Origin: Herbaspirillum seropedicae
GTDB taxonomy: Bacteria > Pseudomonadota > Gammaproteobacteria > Burkholderiales > Burkholderiaceae_D
Reading direction: 5' to 3'
DNA length: 64,000 bases
Assembly: GCF_001040945.1 (NCBI RefSeq)
Contig: NZ_CP011930.1
Span: forward strand, 682,001 to 746,000
Shown here: positions 35,309 through 44,839 of the stretch, piece by piece
How positions within the stretch are numbered: the stretch's first letter is position 1
Layout: the number at the start of each line of letters is the position of its first letter
Made by a program: the position numbers and the translations under genes
The notes under the pieces: generated by a model
The model's input: the letters and a program-made list of their open reading frames with translations, nothing else
Told to the model about the DNA's origin: nothing
The model's database searches: none

Positions 35309-35917
35309 TCAGGGCAGGCAGAGTTCGAAGACTGCGCCGCCGTCGGGATGATTGGACAGACGCGCCTCGCCTTGGCGCGTCTCCTTGTTGTGCGCAGTGG
35401 CGATGGCGTTGCACAGGTCCATGCCCAATCCGGTGGAGGGTTTCTTTTCCTGGGTGCCGATGCCGGGACCATCATCGCGCACACTGAAGACGACGCCCCC
35501 CTCGGGGTGATTGCGGCAGCCCAGCGCGATGCGCGTGCGCGCAAACCGGCTGGCGTTCTGCAGCGCCGCTTCCAGCGCCAGCGCCACCAGGTGCTCATCG
35601 AAAAAGCCGATGATCGGCATGTCCGTCTCGTCGACCACCAGGGTGAGGGCGCCCTGGACGCGCGCGACCGCCTGCTCGCGCACCAGCGACTGCAGGAAGT
35701 CCTGCGGCGAGACCGCTTCCACCTGGGCGCGCAGTCCCTGGGAGTCGGCCTTGTAGAGCGTGAGGAAAGCGATCAGCTTTTCCTGCAAGGCCAGGCAGGT
35801 CACATGGGCCTGCTGGACGCGCGGCACGTCGTCGGAAAGACGACGCAATTCGCCCTCCAGAACGCCCAGGGAATTCTTGATGTCGTGAATGATGATCGCG
35901 GCAAGCTTGGGATCCAT
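35309..35917 (-). CDS. Minimal soluble histidine kinase
   Basis: 202-residue protein consisting of only a dimerisation/His helix and an ATPase domain, with no sensor or membrane segment. The His-box is AAIIIHDIKNSLGVLEGEL, with the His-Asp-x-x-Asn pattern typical of HisKA-type kinases. The ATPase domain has an N-box-like LEAALQNASRFA, G1 DDGPGIG and G2 STGLGMDLCNAIA. It starts 2 bases after the stop of the receiver-TPR gene, so the two form a pair. Likely cytoplasmic; it could be a phosphatase or a kinase driven by a partner protein. Confidence 0.85.
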   Translation of the reverse strand: MDPKLAAIIIHDIKNSLGVLEGELRRLSDDVPRVQQAHVTCLALQEKLIAFLTLYKADSQGLRAQVEAVSPQDFLQSLVREQAVARVQGALTLVVDETDMPIIGFFDEHLVALALEAALQNASRFARTRIALGCRNHPEGGVVFSVRDDGPGIGTQEKKPSTGLGMDLCNAIATAHNKETRQGEARLSNHPDGGAVFELCLP

Positions 35918-35919
35918 GG

Positions 35920-37548
35920 TCAGCTCTTCGGGGCTACTTTGCTCAGGGTGTCGCGCAGGAACTTGTGCATCTTGGCGACTCTATCGTTGCCCGGAATCAG
36001 GCGATCCAGCGTGGCCAGGTAGCGGCGCACGCGCTTGACGTATTCCTCGTTCCAGCCGCGCTGGCTCATCCACAGCAGATGCAGTTGGGCCGAGGCCAGC
36101 AGCACGCCGGTGTTCTCCGGCATGCTGGCCAGCGCTTCCTCCAGCTTGGCCAGCGATTCATCCGGCTTGGCGCTGCGCATGAGGGCGTTGGCTTCGGCGA
36201 TGACGCTCATGCAGTGCTTGACGGCGCCATCGACCAGCTCGTCGGCCAGGTTGGCGCGGCCGGTATCGGCCAGCACCTTGCGCGCCAGCATCAGCAGGGT
36301 CTTGTTTTCGTGGTCGGACTTGACGGCGTCGGCGATGAGCTTGCTGCCTTCCTCGTCGCGACCCATCGAGAAGGCGGCCTTGGCCAGGGCCAGCGTGGCC
36401 ATGTCCGAGGTCTCTTCGCCAGCAGCCTGGCGGGCGGTCTCGAAGGCCTGCTGGGCCGAGATGGTATCGCCCAGCTGCACGTAGGCCTGGGCTTGCACGG
36501 CGGCTTGCGCCGAGATGAACAGCTTGGATTCCTCGTAGCGGCGCGGGGCGCTTTCCAGCAGGCGCAGGGCGGCATCGGCGTCACCACTGTCGATATGCAC
36601 CTGGGCCAGCGAGAGCAGGTCGGTGGGTTGTGCGGTCAGCGAGCCCTTGGTGTGCTTGAGCACCTTGTCATAGGCTTCGCGCGCCTGGTCCAGGTGGCCG
36701 CTGCGATAGGCCACATCACCCACCAGCCGGCTGCGGCGCGCCGAAGGGATGATTTCCGACGAGCGCGTGAGCGCCTCCAGCGCACCTTCCTGGTTGCCCT
36801 GGGCCTCGTCGATCTGCGCCAGCAGGTCATAGGCGGCGATGAACTGCTTGTTCTGCGCCAGCACATCCTCGACGATGGCGCGAGCGTCGTCCATCTGGCC
36901 GGCCACGATATTGCAACGGGCCAGGCCGATCTTGGCCCAGACCAGGTCGTCACGCATGCCCAGCGCCTGCTTGTAGACCTCGCGCGCCTCGTCGACGCGG
37001 CGCTGCTCGATGAGCAGCGTCCCCTTGGTCTTCATGATCTCCACGATCCACTTGGGCGCCGCCTTGAGCACGTTGTCGCATTCGGCGATGGCGCCGCTGA
37101 TGTCCTTGCGCTTCATCTTCTCGGTCACCGGCAGCATGGCGTGCTGCTTTTCCAGCAGGCGGTCCACGCGCTCGGCGATGCGGCTGGCCGTCAGCGGCTT
37201 GAGCATGTAGGCGTCAGGCTGGAACTCGGCCGCGCTGGCCACCAGGTTGTAGCCGCTCTCGGCGGTGACCATGATGAACATGCAGGTCGGCGAGAGCATG
37301 TTCTGGGTGCGGAAGAACTCCAGCAGCTGCTGGCCGTTGCTTTCCTTGTTCAGGTTGTAGTCGCAGATGATCAGGTCATAGTTGCCCGATTGCACGAAAC
37401 GGATGGCCTCATCAGGCGTGGCGGCCTGATCGACCTTGGTCACGCCCAGCTGTCCCAGGTGCATGCGGATGTTCTGACGCATCGTCGGCATGTCGTCGAT
37501 GATCAGGCTGCGAAGGGCGCTGATATGGCTGAAAGGCACTAAACTCAT
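35920..37548 (-). CDS. Receiver-TPR response regulator
   Basis: 542-residue protein from the ATG of MSLVPFSHISALRSL. The N-terminal receiver (10-130) has LIIDDM, phospho-acceptor Asp63 (LIICDYNLN) and Lys117 (YMLKPLT). The rest is a long array of TPR-like helical repeats (for example KTKGTLLIEQRRVDEAREVYKQAL and AYDLLAQIDEAQGNQEGALEAL) with no DNA-binding or enzymatic output domain. The phosphorylation-dependent role is therefore probably protein-protein interaction. It is divergent from recA with a 420-bp gap and is paired with the minimal kinase. The pathway is unknown. Confidence 0.9.
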   Translation of the reverse strand: MSLVPFSHISALRSLIIDDMPTMRQNIRMHLGQLGVTKVDQAATPDEAIRFVQSGNYDLIICDYNLNKESNGQQLLEFFRTQNMLSPTCMFIMVTAESGYNLVASAAEFQPDAYMLKPLTASRIAERVDRLLEKQHAMLPVTEKMKRKDISGAIAECDNVLKAAPKWIVEIMKTKGTLLIEQRRVDEAREVYKQALGMRDDLVWAKIGLARCNIVAGQMDDARAIVEDVLAQNKQFIAAYDLLAQIDEAQGNQEGALEALTRSSEIIPSARRSRLVGDVAYRSGHLDQAREAYDKVLKHTKGSLTAQPTDLLSLAQVHIDSGDADAALRLLESAPRRYEESKLFISAQAAVQAQAYVQLGDTISAQQAFETARQAAGEETSDMATLALAKAAFSMGRDEEGSKLIADAVKSDHENKTLLMLARKVLADTGRANLADELVDGAVKHCMSVIAEANALMRSAKPDESLAKLEEALASMPENTGVLLASAQLHLLWMSQRGWNEEYVKRVRRYLATLDRLIPGNDRVAKMHKFLRDTLSKVAPKS

Positions 37549-37740
37549 GGGAACAATGTATCCAACGATGTGGACTGCAAAATATTGCTGTAATGCAATA
37601 AGCGTCAAGATGGCGTAGTTTTACACTTATATTGACGTAAAGCTGACGAAAAATTCTACCAAGTCGCGAGTGTGCCGTTTTTTTGCCGCCCTTGCATCAT
37701 TCCTCTGCGATTTAGCCGCTTGGAGGGACCGCGACTCTCT

Positions 37741-37746
37741 TATAAT
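37741..37746 (+). promoter_or_regulatory. TATAAT box upstream of recA
   Basis: Perfect -10 hexamer with TTGGAG at 37720 as a candidate -35 (15-base spacer, rather short). A second possible recA promoter has -35 TTGCAC at 37791 and a -10 inside the SOS box. Confidence 0.45.
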
Positions 37747-37800
37747 TGTGGTTTTCCTTCCGAACGCTTCTCGGGCGACGAACAAAACGCTTGCACGAAG

Positions 37801-37820
37801 CACTGTTTTTTTATACAGTA
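37801..37820. promoter_or_regulatory. LexA (SOS) box of recA
   Basis: CTGT-N8-ACAG within a 20-base site (CACTGTTTTTTTATACAGTA) that closely matches the gamma/betaproteobacterial LexA consensus, TACTGT-N8-ACAGTA. It lies about 150 bases before the recA ATG, next to a TTGCAC -35-like hexamer. Confidence 0.8.
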
Positions 37821-37968
37821 TCGCTCTATCGGGGCGTTGAACCGATGCGCGCGGCGAGGCCGCAGCGACATTGCGTTAGATATTGCGCTGTATTGCCGGT
37901 CCACCGGCCGCCCCAGCATCACATTCCCCGGGTACCCCTTCTTCACGACATTTTGCCGAGAGAGACTT

Positions 37969-39024
<1,056 letters not shown>

Positions 39025-39383
39025 TCTTCCGCTCCCTCATTCATGCGCCTGCGTGGCGGCTGGGTTTGCCTGAGCCGTTGCCGTCAGGGAGGCGTTTGAT
39101 TGCCCTGCGCCTGCCATGTGCTGCTGTTCTGGCGGGCGATGGGGTGCTGTCGTAGTCGCCATATCTTGTTTGTTCCGCGTTGCGGGCAGGCAGGGTATGG
39201 GTACCGAACTGCGCTTGTTTTGCCGCATTACTGCATCATTGCATCACCGCTTCATTGCATCATCGTCTCACTGCATCACCCTTTCATTGCATCCTTGCCT
39301 CACCGTTGCGATGCCCTGAATGGTTTTTACTGCATCAGCTTCCCGTGTATTCATCTGCTCCTTCGTCCGTGTAATCGAACGTC
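39025..39383. other. recA-recX spacer with tandem repeats
   Basis: 359 bases between recA and recX, unusually long for this pair. It contains five imperfect copies of a 16-base unit (39226-39305). I see no gene and no obvious terminator. Confidence 0.7.
39226..39305. repeat. Five imperfect tandem copies of a 16-bp unit
   Basis: Units CATTACTGCATCATTG, CATCACCGCTTCATTG, CATCATCGTCTCACTG, CATCACCCTTTCATTG and CATCCTTGCCTCACCG follow one another without spacers. All begin CAT and keep a strong common pattern. The array is in the recA-recX gap, on a locally AT-richer background. Confidence 0.85.
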
Positions 39384-39848
39384 ATGCCCAGACCGCCGAT
39401 CAGCCTGAAAGCACGGGCGCTCAAATATCTCTCTTCACGTGAGCATAGTCGTCTGGAACTTGCGCGTAAGCTTGCCCCTTACGCGCAAGAGGGCGACGAC
39501 ATCGAAGCGCTGCTCCAGTGGCTGGAGCAGTCCCGCTTCCTCTCCCAGGAACGTTTTTCCGAATCGCTGGTGCATCGCCGCGCTGCGCGCTATGGCAACC
39601 AGCGCATCCTCTCCGAATTGCATGGCCACGGCATCGAAGGCGAGGCCATCGCCGACCTGAAGGCGGATCTGGCCGCTGGCGAAGCCGAGCGGGCCGCCCA
39701 GGTGCTGCGCCGTAAATTCACTGCCCCGCCGGCCGACGCCGAGACCCGCGCAAAGCAGATGCGCTTCCTGCAGCAGCGCGGCTTTTCCCATCGCAGCATC
39801 CGGGAGGCCTTCCAGACCGCCTGGCTGGACGAAGACGATCCGAGCTGA
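39384..39848 (+). CDS. recX: RecX regulatory protein
   Basis: Modulator that binds and caps RecA filaments. The 154-residue product is of normal length and is made of helical repeats: [64 protein letters not shown] and [18 protein letters not shown]. The start is the ATG in [13 protein letters not shown]. It lies downstream of recA on the same strand. The long repeat-containing gap means the usual read-through from recA may be weak or need a separate promoter. Confidence 0.92.
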   Translation: MPRPPISLKARALKYLSSREHSRLELARKLAPYAQEGDDIEALLQWLEQSRFLSQERFSESLVHRRAARYGNQRILSELHGHGIEGEAIADLKADLAAGEAERAAQVLRRKFTAPPADAETRAKQMRFLQQRGFSHRSIREAFQTAWLDEDDPS

Positions 39849-40383
39849 CCGCGCCTTGTATCACTGTCGGCGTCATTGCCCCGAGGTAATTGCTGGGGCA
39901 ATTCGGCAGGCCGTTTTTCTCGACGTCCGGGACTTGGTGCGCGACCTATCCCGGCGAGTGGTAATTTCTCCTCTTTCTCCGGCCTGTTAGCGCTACCAGC
40001 CAACAGCCCGTCTTGCCTGTGCTAAAATTCGGAAGTTTTTGCTGCGGCGCGCAAGCCTGAGGAGATATCGCCGGTAGCCGGTTGTCAATACGGCGCCACG
40101 ATGTAAGGCCCACGACAGCAGCAGGAATGGATAATGCGAACGCACTGGCGCAAGCTGGCGCGTCACGAATATCAGACCAACTAAAGCAGACGGCATGCAT
40201 ATGCCCAATTCTACGAATTCACGCGCAACCCGCGCAGCTCACGCCTGCGCCCGTCCCCATCCGGTTACGGATGCGACACCCGCCTGCGGGTTGCAGTCTG
40301 CTTTCTCGTCGGTCGGCATTGCGCTGGCCACCGAATTTCAATCCGGCAAGTTTCATTCATTCAGTGTCTAAAGGGAAGCTCCC
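39849..40383. other. Long leader region upstream of sucC
   Basis: 535 bases with no credible gene; short frames in it are unconvincing. A dyad ATTGCCCC / GGGGCAAT (39875-39902) may end recX transcription. Downstream, arms GCAACCCGC and GCGGGTTGC (40225-40233, 40286-40294) could form a long hairpin in the sucC leader. A TAAAAT at 40023 is a possible -10. I recognise no known riboswitch. Confidence 0.6.
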
Positions 40384-41544
40384 ATGAAAATCCATGAGTA
40401 TCAGGGTAAAGAAATCCTGCGCCAGTTCGGCGTAACCGTGCCGCGCGGCATTCCGTGCATGTCGGTCGACGAAGTCGAAGCGGCCGCCAAAGAGCTGGGT
40501 GGTCCGGTGTGGGTCGTCAAAGCCCAGATCCATGCGGGTGGTCGCGGCAAGGGCGGTGGCGTGAAGGTGGCCAAGTCCATCGAACAGGTCAAGGAATACG
40601 CCAACCAGATCATGGGCATGCAACTGGTCACCCACCAGACCGGTCCCGAAGGCCAGAAGGTCCGTCGCCTGCTGATCGAAGAAGGCGCTGACATCAAGAA
40701 GGAACTGTACGTTTCCCTGGTCACCGACCGTGTCTCGCAGAAGGTCGTGCTGATGGCCTCCAGCGAAGGCGGCATGGACATCGAAGAAGTGGCCCACAGC
40801 AACCCGGAAAAGATCCACAACGTCATCATCGACCCGGTCGATGGCCTGACCGATGCGCAAGCCGACGACGTGGCCGCCAAGATCGGCGTGCCCGCTGCTT
40901 CCATCCCCGCAGCCCGCAAGAACCTGCAAGGTCTGTACAAGGCCTACTGGGAAACCGACGCTTCCCTGGCTGAAATCAACCCCCTGATCCTGACCGGCGA
41001 CGGCAAGGTCATCGCCCTGGACGCCAAGTTCAACTTCGACTCCAACGCCCTGTTCCGTCATCCGGAAATCGTCGCCTACCGCGACCTGGACGAAGAAGAT
41101 CCGGCTGAAGTCGAAGCCTCCAAGTTCGACCTGGCCTACATCTCCCTGGACGGCAACATCGGCTGCCTGGTCAACGGCGCCGGCCTGGCCATGGCCACCA
41201 TGGACACCATCAAGCTGTTCGGCGGCGAGCCGGCCAACTTCCTGGACGTGGGCGGCGGTGCCACCACCGAGAAGGTCACTGAAGCCTTCAAGATCATGCT
41301 GAAGAACCCCGAACTGAAGGCCATCCTGGTCAACATCTTCGGCGGCATCATGCGCTGTGACGTGATCGCCGAAGGCGTGATCGCTGCTTCCAAGGCGGTC
41401 TCGCTGAAGGTGCCTCTGGTGGTGCGCATGAAGGGCACCAACGAAGACCTGGGCAAGAAGCTGTTGGCCGATTCCGGTCTGCCGATCATCTCGGCCGATT
41501 CGATGGAAGAAGCCGCCCAAAAGGTCGTGGCAGCCGCCAAGTAA
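40384..41544 (+). CDS. sucC: Succinyl-CoA synthetase beta subunit
   Basis: ADP/GDP-forming succinate-CoA ligase subunit of the TCA cycle, 386 residues, full length. ATP-grasp features include the start [32 protein letters not shown] and [21 protein letters not shown]. The CoA-ligase half contains [27 protein letters not shown] and [16 protein letters not shown]. It forms an operon with sucD, 101 bp downstream across a structured spacer. It lies far from other TCA genes in this window. Confidence 0.98.
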   Translation: MKIHEYQGKEILRQFGVTVPRGIPCMSVDEVEAAAKELGGPVWVVKAQIHAGGRGKGGGVKVAKSIEQVKEYANQIMGMQLVTHQTGPEGQKVRRLLIEEGADIKKELYVSLVTDRVSQKVVLMASSEGGMDIEEVAHSNPEKIHNVIIDPVDGLTDAQADDVAAKIGVPAASIPAARKNLQGLYKAYWETDASLAEINPLILTGDGKVIALDAKFNFDSNALFRHPEIVAYRDLDEEDPAEVEASKFDLAYISLDGNIGCLVNGAGLAMATMDTIKLFGGEPANFLDVGGGATTEKVTEAFKIMLKNPELKAILVNIFGGIMRCDVIAEGVIAASKAVSLKVPLVVRMKGTNEDLGKKLLADSGLPIISADSMEEAAQKVVAAAK

Positions 41545-41560
41545 GTAACCCAACACGCAA

Positions 41561-41625
41561 GCCTGCGCGGCGCGAGCCGCCGGCCGCAAGCGATTGCAGC
41601 CACAGGCGCCGCCAGCGGCGCAGGC
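41561..41625 (+). repeat. Structured sucC-sucD spacer
   Basis: Arms GCCTGCGC and GCGCAGGC frame about 49 bases that contain further GC-rich complementary blocks (for example GGCGCCGCC and GGCGGC-like runs). It could fold into a branched hairpin that affects the stability or ratio of the sucC and sucD messages. Confidence 0.5.
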
Positions 41626-41645
41626 ATCACAGTCAAGGAAGAGAA

Positions 41646-42527
41646 ATGTCGATCCTCATCAACAAAGACACCAAGGTCATCACCCAAGGTATCACCGGCA
41701 AGACCGGCCAGTTCCACACCCGCATGTGCCGCGACTACGCGAACGGCAAGAACGCCTTCGTCGCAGGCGTGAACCCGAAGAAGGCCGGTGAAGACTTCGA
41801 AGGCATCCCCATCTACGCCAACGTCACCGAAGCCAAGAACGCCACCGGCGCCACCGTCTCGGTGATCTACGTGCCGCCCGCCGGCGCTGCCGCCGCCATC
41901 TGGGAAGCCGTCGAAGCCGAGCTGGACCTGGCCATCTGCATCACCGAAGGCATCCCCGTGCGTGACATGCTGGCCCTGAAGGACCGCATGGCCAAGGCCG
42001 GTTCCAAGACCCTGCTGCTGGGCCCGAACTGCCCCGGCCTGATCACCCCGGACGAAATCAAGATCGGCATCATGCCGGGCCACATCCACAAGAAGGGCCG
42101 CATCGGCGTGGTGTCGCGCTCGGGCACCCTGACCTATGAAGCCGTGGGCCAGCTGACCGCCCTGGGCCTGGGCCAGTCCTCCGCCGTCGGTATCGGTGGC
42201 GACCCGATCAACGGTCTGAAGCACATCGACGTCATGAAGGCCTTCAACGACGATCCGGACACCGACGCCGTCATCATGATCGGTGAAATCGGTGGTCCTG
42301 ACGAAGCCAACGCTGCCCGTTGGATCAAGGACAACATGAAGAAGCCGGTGGTCGGCTTCATCGCCGGCGTGACTGCGCCCCCGGGCAAGCGCATGGGCCA
42401 TGCAGGCGCGCTGATCTCCGGTGGTGCCGACACCGCCGAAGCCAAGCTGGCCATCATGGAAGAGTGCGGCATCAAGGTCACCCGCAACCCGTCCGAAATG
42501 GGCCGTCTGCTGAAGTCGGTGCTGTAA
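41646..42527 (+). CDS. sucD: Succinyl-CoA synthetase alpha subunit
   Basis: Carries the phosphohistidine and CoA-binding site of succinyl-CoA synthetase, 293 residues. Motifs: KVITQGITGKTGQFH, GVNPKKAGEDFEGIPIY, SVIYVPPAGAAAAIWEA, CITEGIPVRDML, GPNCPGLITP, VSRSGTLTYEAVGQLT, and the active-site His in GFIAGVTAPPGKRMGHAGAL. Partner of sucC, preceded by an AAGGAAGAG ribosome site. Confidence 0.98.
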   Translation: MSILINKDTKVITQGITGKTGQFHTRMCRDYANGKNAFVAGVNPKKAGEDFEGIPIYANVTEAKNATGATVSVIYVPPAGAAAAIWEAVEAELDLAICITEGIPVRDMLALKDRMAKAGSKTLLLGPNCPGLITPDEIKIGIMPGHIHKKGRIGVVSRSGTLTYEAVGQLTALGLGQSSAVGIGGDPINGLKHIDVMKAFNDDPDTDAVIMIGEIGGPDEANAARWIKDNMKKPVVGFIAGVTAPPGKRMGHAGALISGGADTAEAKLAIMEECGIKVTRNPSEMGRLLKSVL

Positions 42528-42618
42528 TACCTGCCGCGTTTTCCGGGCAGCTCGGCCGAGGTGTCCGGAAGGCAGGCTGTACCAGCCATATCAGTACCCG
42601 CAAGATCAGCAAGACCAG

Positions 42619-42650
42619 CATGGGGAGCTCCGGCTCCCCATGTCATTTTT
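42619..42650 (+). terminator. Terminator of the sucCD operon
   Basis: Perfect 10-bp stem CATGGGGAGC / GCTCCCCATG, TCCG loop, followed by TCATTTTT, 91 bases after the sucD stop. Confidence 0.88.
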
Positions 42651-42745
42651 GGCTAGCCGTCGCCAGGCGATGGCACTAATCGCGTACCACGCGGTCAGCC
42701 AGCCATGCGCCCGACCAGCGGCGCTGTTTTTCCAAAAGGACATGC

Positions 42746-43471
42746 ATGGAATTCCTGGCCAACCTGAACTGGATCGCGGTCGTGCAGATCATCCTGATCG
42801 ATATCCTGCTCGGCGGCGACAATGCCATCGTCATCGCCCTGGCCTGCCGCAACCTGCCGGACAAGTTGCGCATGAAGGGCATCGTATGGGGGACCGTCGG
42901 CGCCATCGCCATCCGCATCGCGCTCATTTCCTTTGCGGTGACCATGCTGCAGCTGCCCTACCTGAAGCTGGTGGGGGGCGTGCTCCTGCTGTGGATCGGC
43001 ATCAAGCTGCTCAACGAGGATGAGGACCACGCCGAGGTCGATGGCAGCGATCGCCTGTGGGGCGCAGTCAAGACCGTCATCGTGGCCGACCTGGTGATGA
43101 GCCTGGACAATGTGATCGCCATTGCCAGCGCGGCCGAACAAGCTGCCGGCGAACACCGGCTCATGCTGGTGGTGTTCGGGATCGTGGTCAGCATTCCCAT
43201 CATCGTCTGGGGCAGTACGCTGGTCTTGAAACTGATGGAGAGATTCCCGGTGATCGTCACGCTGGGCGCGGCCTTGCTGGGCTATATTGCCGGTGGCATG
43301 ATCTTCAGCGATGGCGCCATCCAGGGACTGTTGCGAGATTTCATCGACCAGACCGAATTCCTGGTGCCAGGCGCCTCCGTGCACCTGAGCCTGCCTGGCC
43401 TGGTGGGCGCGCTGGGGGTGGTGCTGATCGGCCTGAGCCTGAAGCGCCGCCGGCAGCAACTGGCGGGCTAG
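42746..43471 (+). CDS. TerC-family integral membrane protein (YjbE type)
   Basis: 241-residue protein with about seven transmembrane helices. Two half-repeats carry the conserved acidic motif: VQIILIDILLGGDNAIVIALA in the first and KTVIVADLVMSLDNVIAIAS in the second. The loop NEDEDHAEVDGSD separates them. TerC-type proteins are implicated in metal (including manganese) export or tellurite resistance; the specific substrate is not known here. It follows the sucCD terminator and is probably transcribed independently. I looked for a Mn-responsive leader motif and saw none. Confidence 0.9.
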   Translation: MEFLANLNWIAVVQIILIDILLGGDNAIVIALACRNLPDKLRMKGIVWGTVGAIAIRIALISFAVTMLQLPYLKLVGGVLLLWIGIKLLNEDEDHAEVDGSDRLWGAVKTVIVADLVMSLDNVIAIASAAEQAAGEHRLMLVVFGIVVSIPIIVWGSTLVLKLMERFPVIVTLGAALLGYIAGGMIFSDGAIQGLLRDFIDQTEFLVPGASVHLSLPGLVGALGVVLIGLSLKRRRQQLAG

Positions 43472-43654
43472 CCCGCCCTTGCTGCCGAGGGGCGGTGGCC
43501 GAAGTTTTTCCCGAAGTATTTTCAAGTCTTGCGCGGCGTTGACCCAGGTCAGCGCCAACAGGCATCAAAGCGCTAAGCTTTGCAACTTATTCGCTAGTGC
43601 GTATTTCCGGCCTTGCCCATACTGGCAACGCCCTTTCATTTTCACGAGGAACCC

Positions 43655-44161
43655 ATGAAAGCAGCCGTCACCCGTTCATCCCAACAAGGCTTCACCCTGC
43701 TCGAACTGATGGTGACGCTGGCCATCGTCGGCATCCTGGCCATGCTGGGCGCGTCGCAATACCAGGACTACATTGCCCGTGCACGCGTCTCGGAAGGCTT
43801 CAACCTGGCCGAGCCCTACAAGCTGGCCGTGACCGAGCAGATCAGCTCCAACAACGGCGTCTTCACCGTGGCGCAACTGGGCCTGCCGGCCTTTACGCCC
43901 ACGGCCAACGTCACCGGCATCAGCGTTTCGCCGATGCAGCCGCGCGGCGTAGGTGGCGTCATCACCATCACCTACAGCGCGCAGGTGGGCGAGGGCGGCA
44001 CGCTCACGCTGACCCCGACCATCGCCTCCGGCACCATCCAGTGGCAATGCGCGGCGGCGGGCGTCACGCAGGCGCCGACGCCGCAGGGGGCAACGGCCAA
44101 TACCGGCTTCGTGGCCGGCACGCTGCCCGCCAAGTACGCACCGGCCAATTGCCGCGGCTGA
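43655..44161 (+). CDS. Type IV pilin (PilA-like major or minor pilin)
   Basis: Pilus subunit, 168 residues from the ATG at 43655. Prepilin leader MKAAVTRSSQQG is followed by cleavage before Phe and the hydrophobic helix FTLLELMVTLAIVGILAMLG, with Glu5 present, the type IVa signature. The mature protein continues RARVSEGFNLAEPYKLAVTEQ and has a C-terminal disulfide-type pair (QWQCAAAG and PANCRG). No other pilus genes are nearby, so assembly machinery must be elsewhere. Expected product is an extracellular or periplasmic fibre subunit. Confidence 0.94.
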   Translation: MKAAVTRSSQQGFTLLELMVTLAIVGILAMLGASQYQDYIARARVSEGFNLAEPYKLAVTEQISSNNGVFTVAQLGLPAFTPTANVTGISVSPMQPRGVGGVITITYSAQVGEGGTLTLTPTIASGTIQWQCAAAGVTQAPTPQGATANTGFVAGTLPAKYAPANCRG

Positions 44162-44183
44162 TCCAGCCCTGCGCTCATCAAAA

Positions 44184-44208
44184 ACGCGCCCGCAGGCGCG
44201 TTTTTTTT
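44184..44208 (+). terminator. Terminator of the pilin gene
   Basis: Stem ACGCGCC / GGCGCGT with CGCA loop followed by eight T residues, 23 bases after the pilin stop and before the convergent moaC end. Confidence 0.92.
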
Positions 44209-44225
44209 CGGCGCTGACTGGCGTC

Positions 44226-44732
44226 TCAGGGACGCGGCATGCTGATGTCGCTCTTGCCGCCGCGCTTGTCGGTGACGCAGATATCGCTCATGACCATGGT
44301 CTTGTCGACCGCCTTGCTCATGTCGTAGACGGTCAGCAGACCGATCTGCACGGCGGTCAGCGCTTCCATTTCCACCCCGGTCTTGCCGAAGGTTTCCACG
44401 CGGGCGGTGCAGCGCACCGAGGCGCTGGCGGCATCGGTCTCGAAGTCCACCGACACGTGCGTCAGCGCCAGCGGGTGGCACAGCGGAATCAGGTCCCCCG
44501 TGCGCTTGGCGGCCATGATGGCGGCGATGCGGGCAATGCCCAGGACATCACCCTTCTTGGCCGTGCCGGATTCGATGATGGCCAGCGTGGCTGGCTGCAT
44601 GCGGATCACGCCAGTGGCCACGGCCACGCGATGGCTCTCGTGCTTGCCGCCGACATCGACCATGTGGGCCTGTCCGCCCTGGTCGAAATGGGTGAGGCCG
44701 CCGTTGGCGGCGGGTGCGCCGGGTGTGGTCAT
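44226..44732 (-). CDS. moaC: Cyclic pyranopterin monophosphate synthase (MoaC)
   Basis: Second half of the first step of molybdenum cofactor synthesis: conversion of the MoaA product into cyclic pyranopterin monophosphate. The ATG at 44732 gives 168 residues; a TTG four codons upstream is an alternative. Signatures: [53 protein letters not shown] and the catalytic [26 protein letters not shown]. It stands alone and is divergent from bepA. Confidence 0.95.
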   Translation of the reverse strand: MTTPGAPAANGGLTHFDQGGQAHMVDVGGKHESHRVAVATGVIRMQPATLAIIESGTAKKGDVLGIARIAAIMAAKRTGDLIPLCHPLALTHVSVDFETDAASASVRCTARVETFGKTGVEMEALTAVQIGLLTVYDMSKAVDKTMVMSDICVTDKRGGKSDISMPRP

Positions 44733-44839
44733 AGGATGTGCCAAAAGTCAGTAGGAAACGAAGGAGCGGGTATCATAGCAGGCAGGTCGCAAGCTGCCTT
44801 GCGGCGCCATTGCCACTGCCCCTTTACCCGTCTTCGTCC

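Larger units (their letters stand above)
37549..37968. other. Divergent region between the receiver-TPR gene and recA
   Basis: 420 bases without a gene. It holds a TATAAT box at 37741, an SOS box at 37801-37820 and a roughly 150-base leader to the recA ATG, plus an AT-rich stretch at 37600-37660 likely to carry the leftward promoter. Confidence 0.7.

Noticed and set aside
37672..37968. N-terminal extension of recA
   Set aside because: It runs through the TATAAT and SOS box; RecA homology begins at the ATG at 37969.
39226..39305. CRISPR-like array
   Set aside because: Units are contiguous with no spacers, only 16 bp and imperfect; no cas gene is near.
42528..42745. Mn-sensing (yybP-ykoY) riboswitch upstream of the TerC-family gene
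   Set aside because: I looked for the conserved junction sequences and found only the sucCD terminator hairpin; no match.
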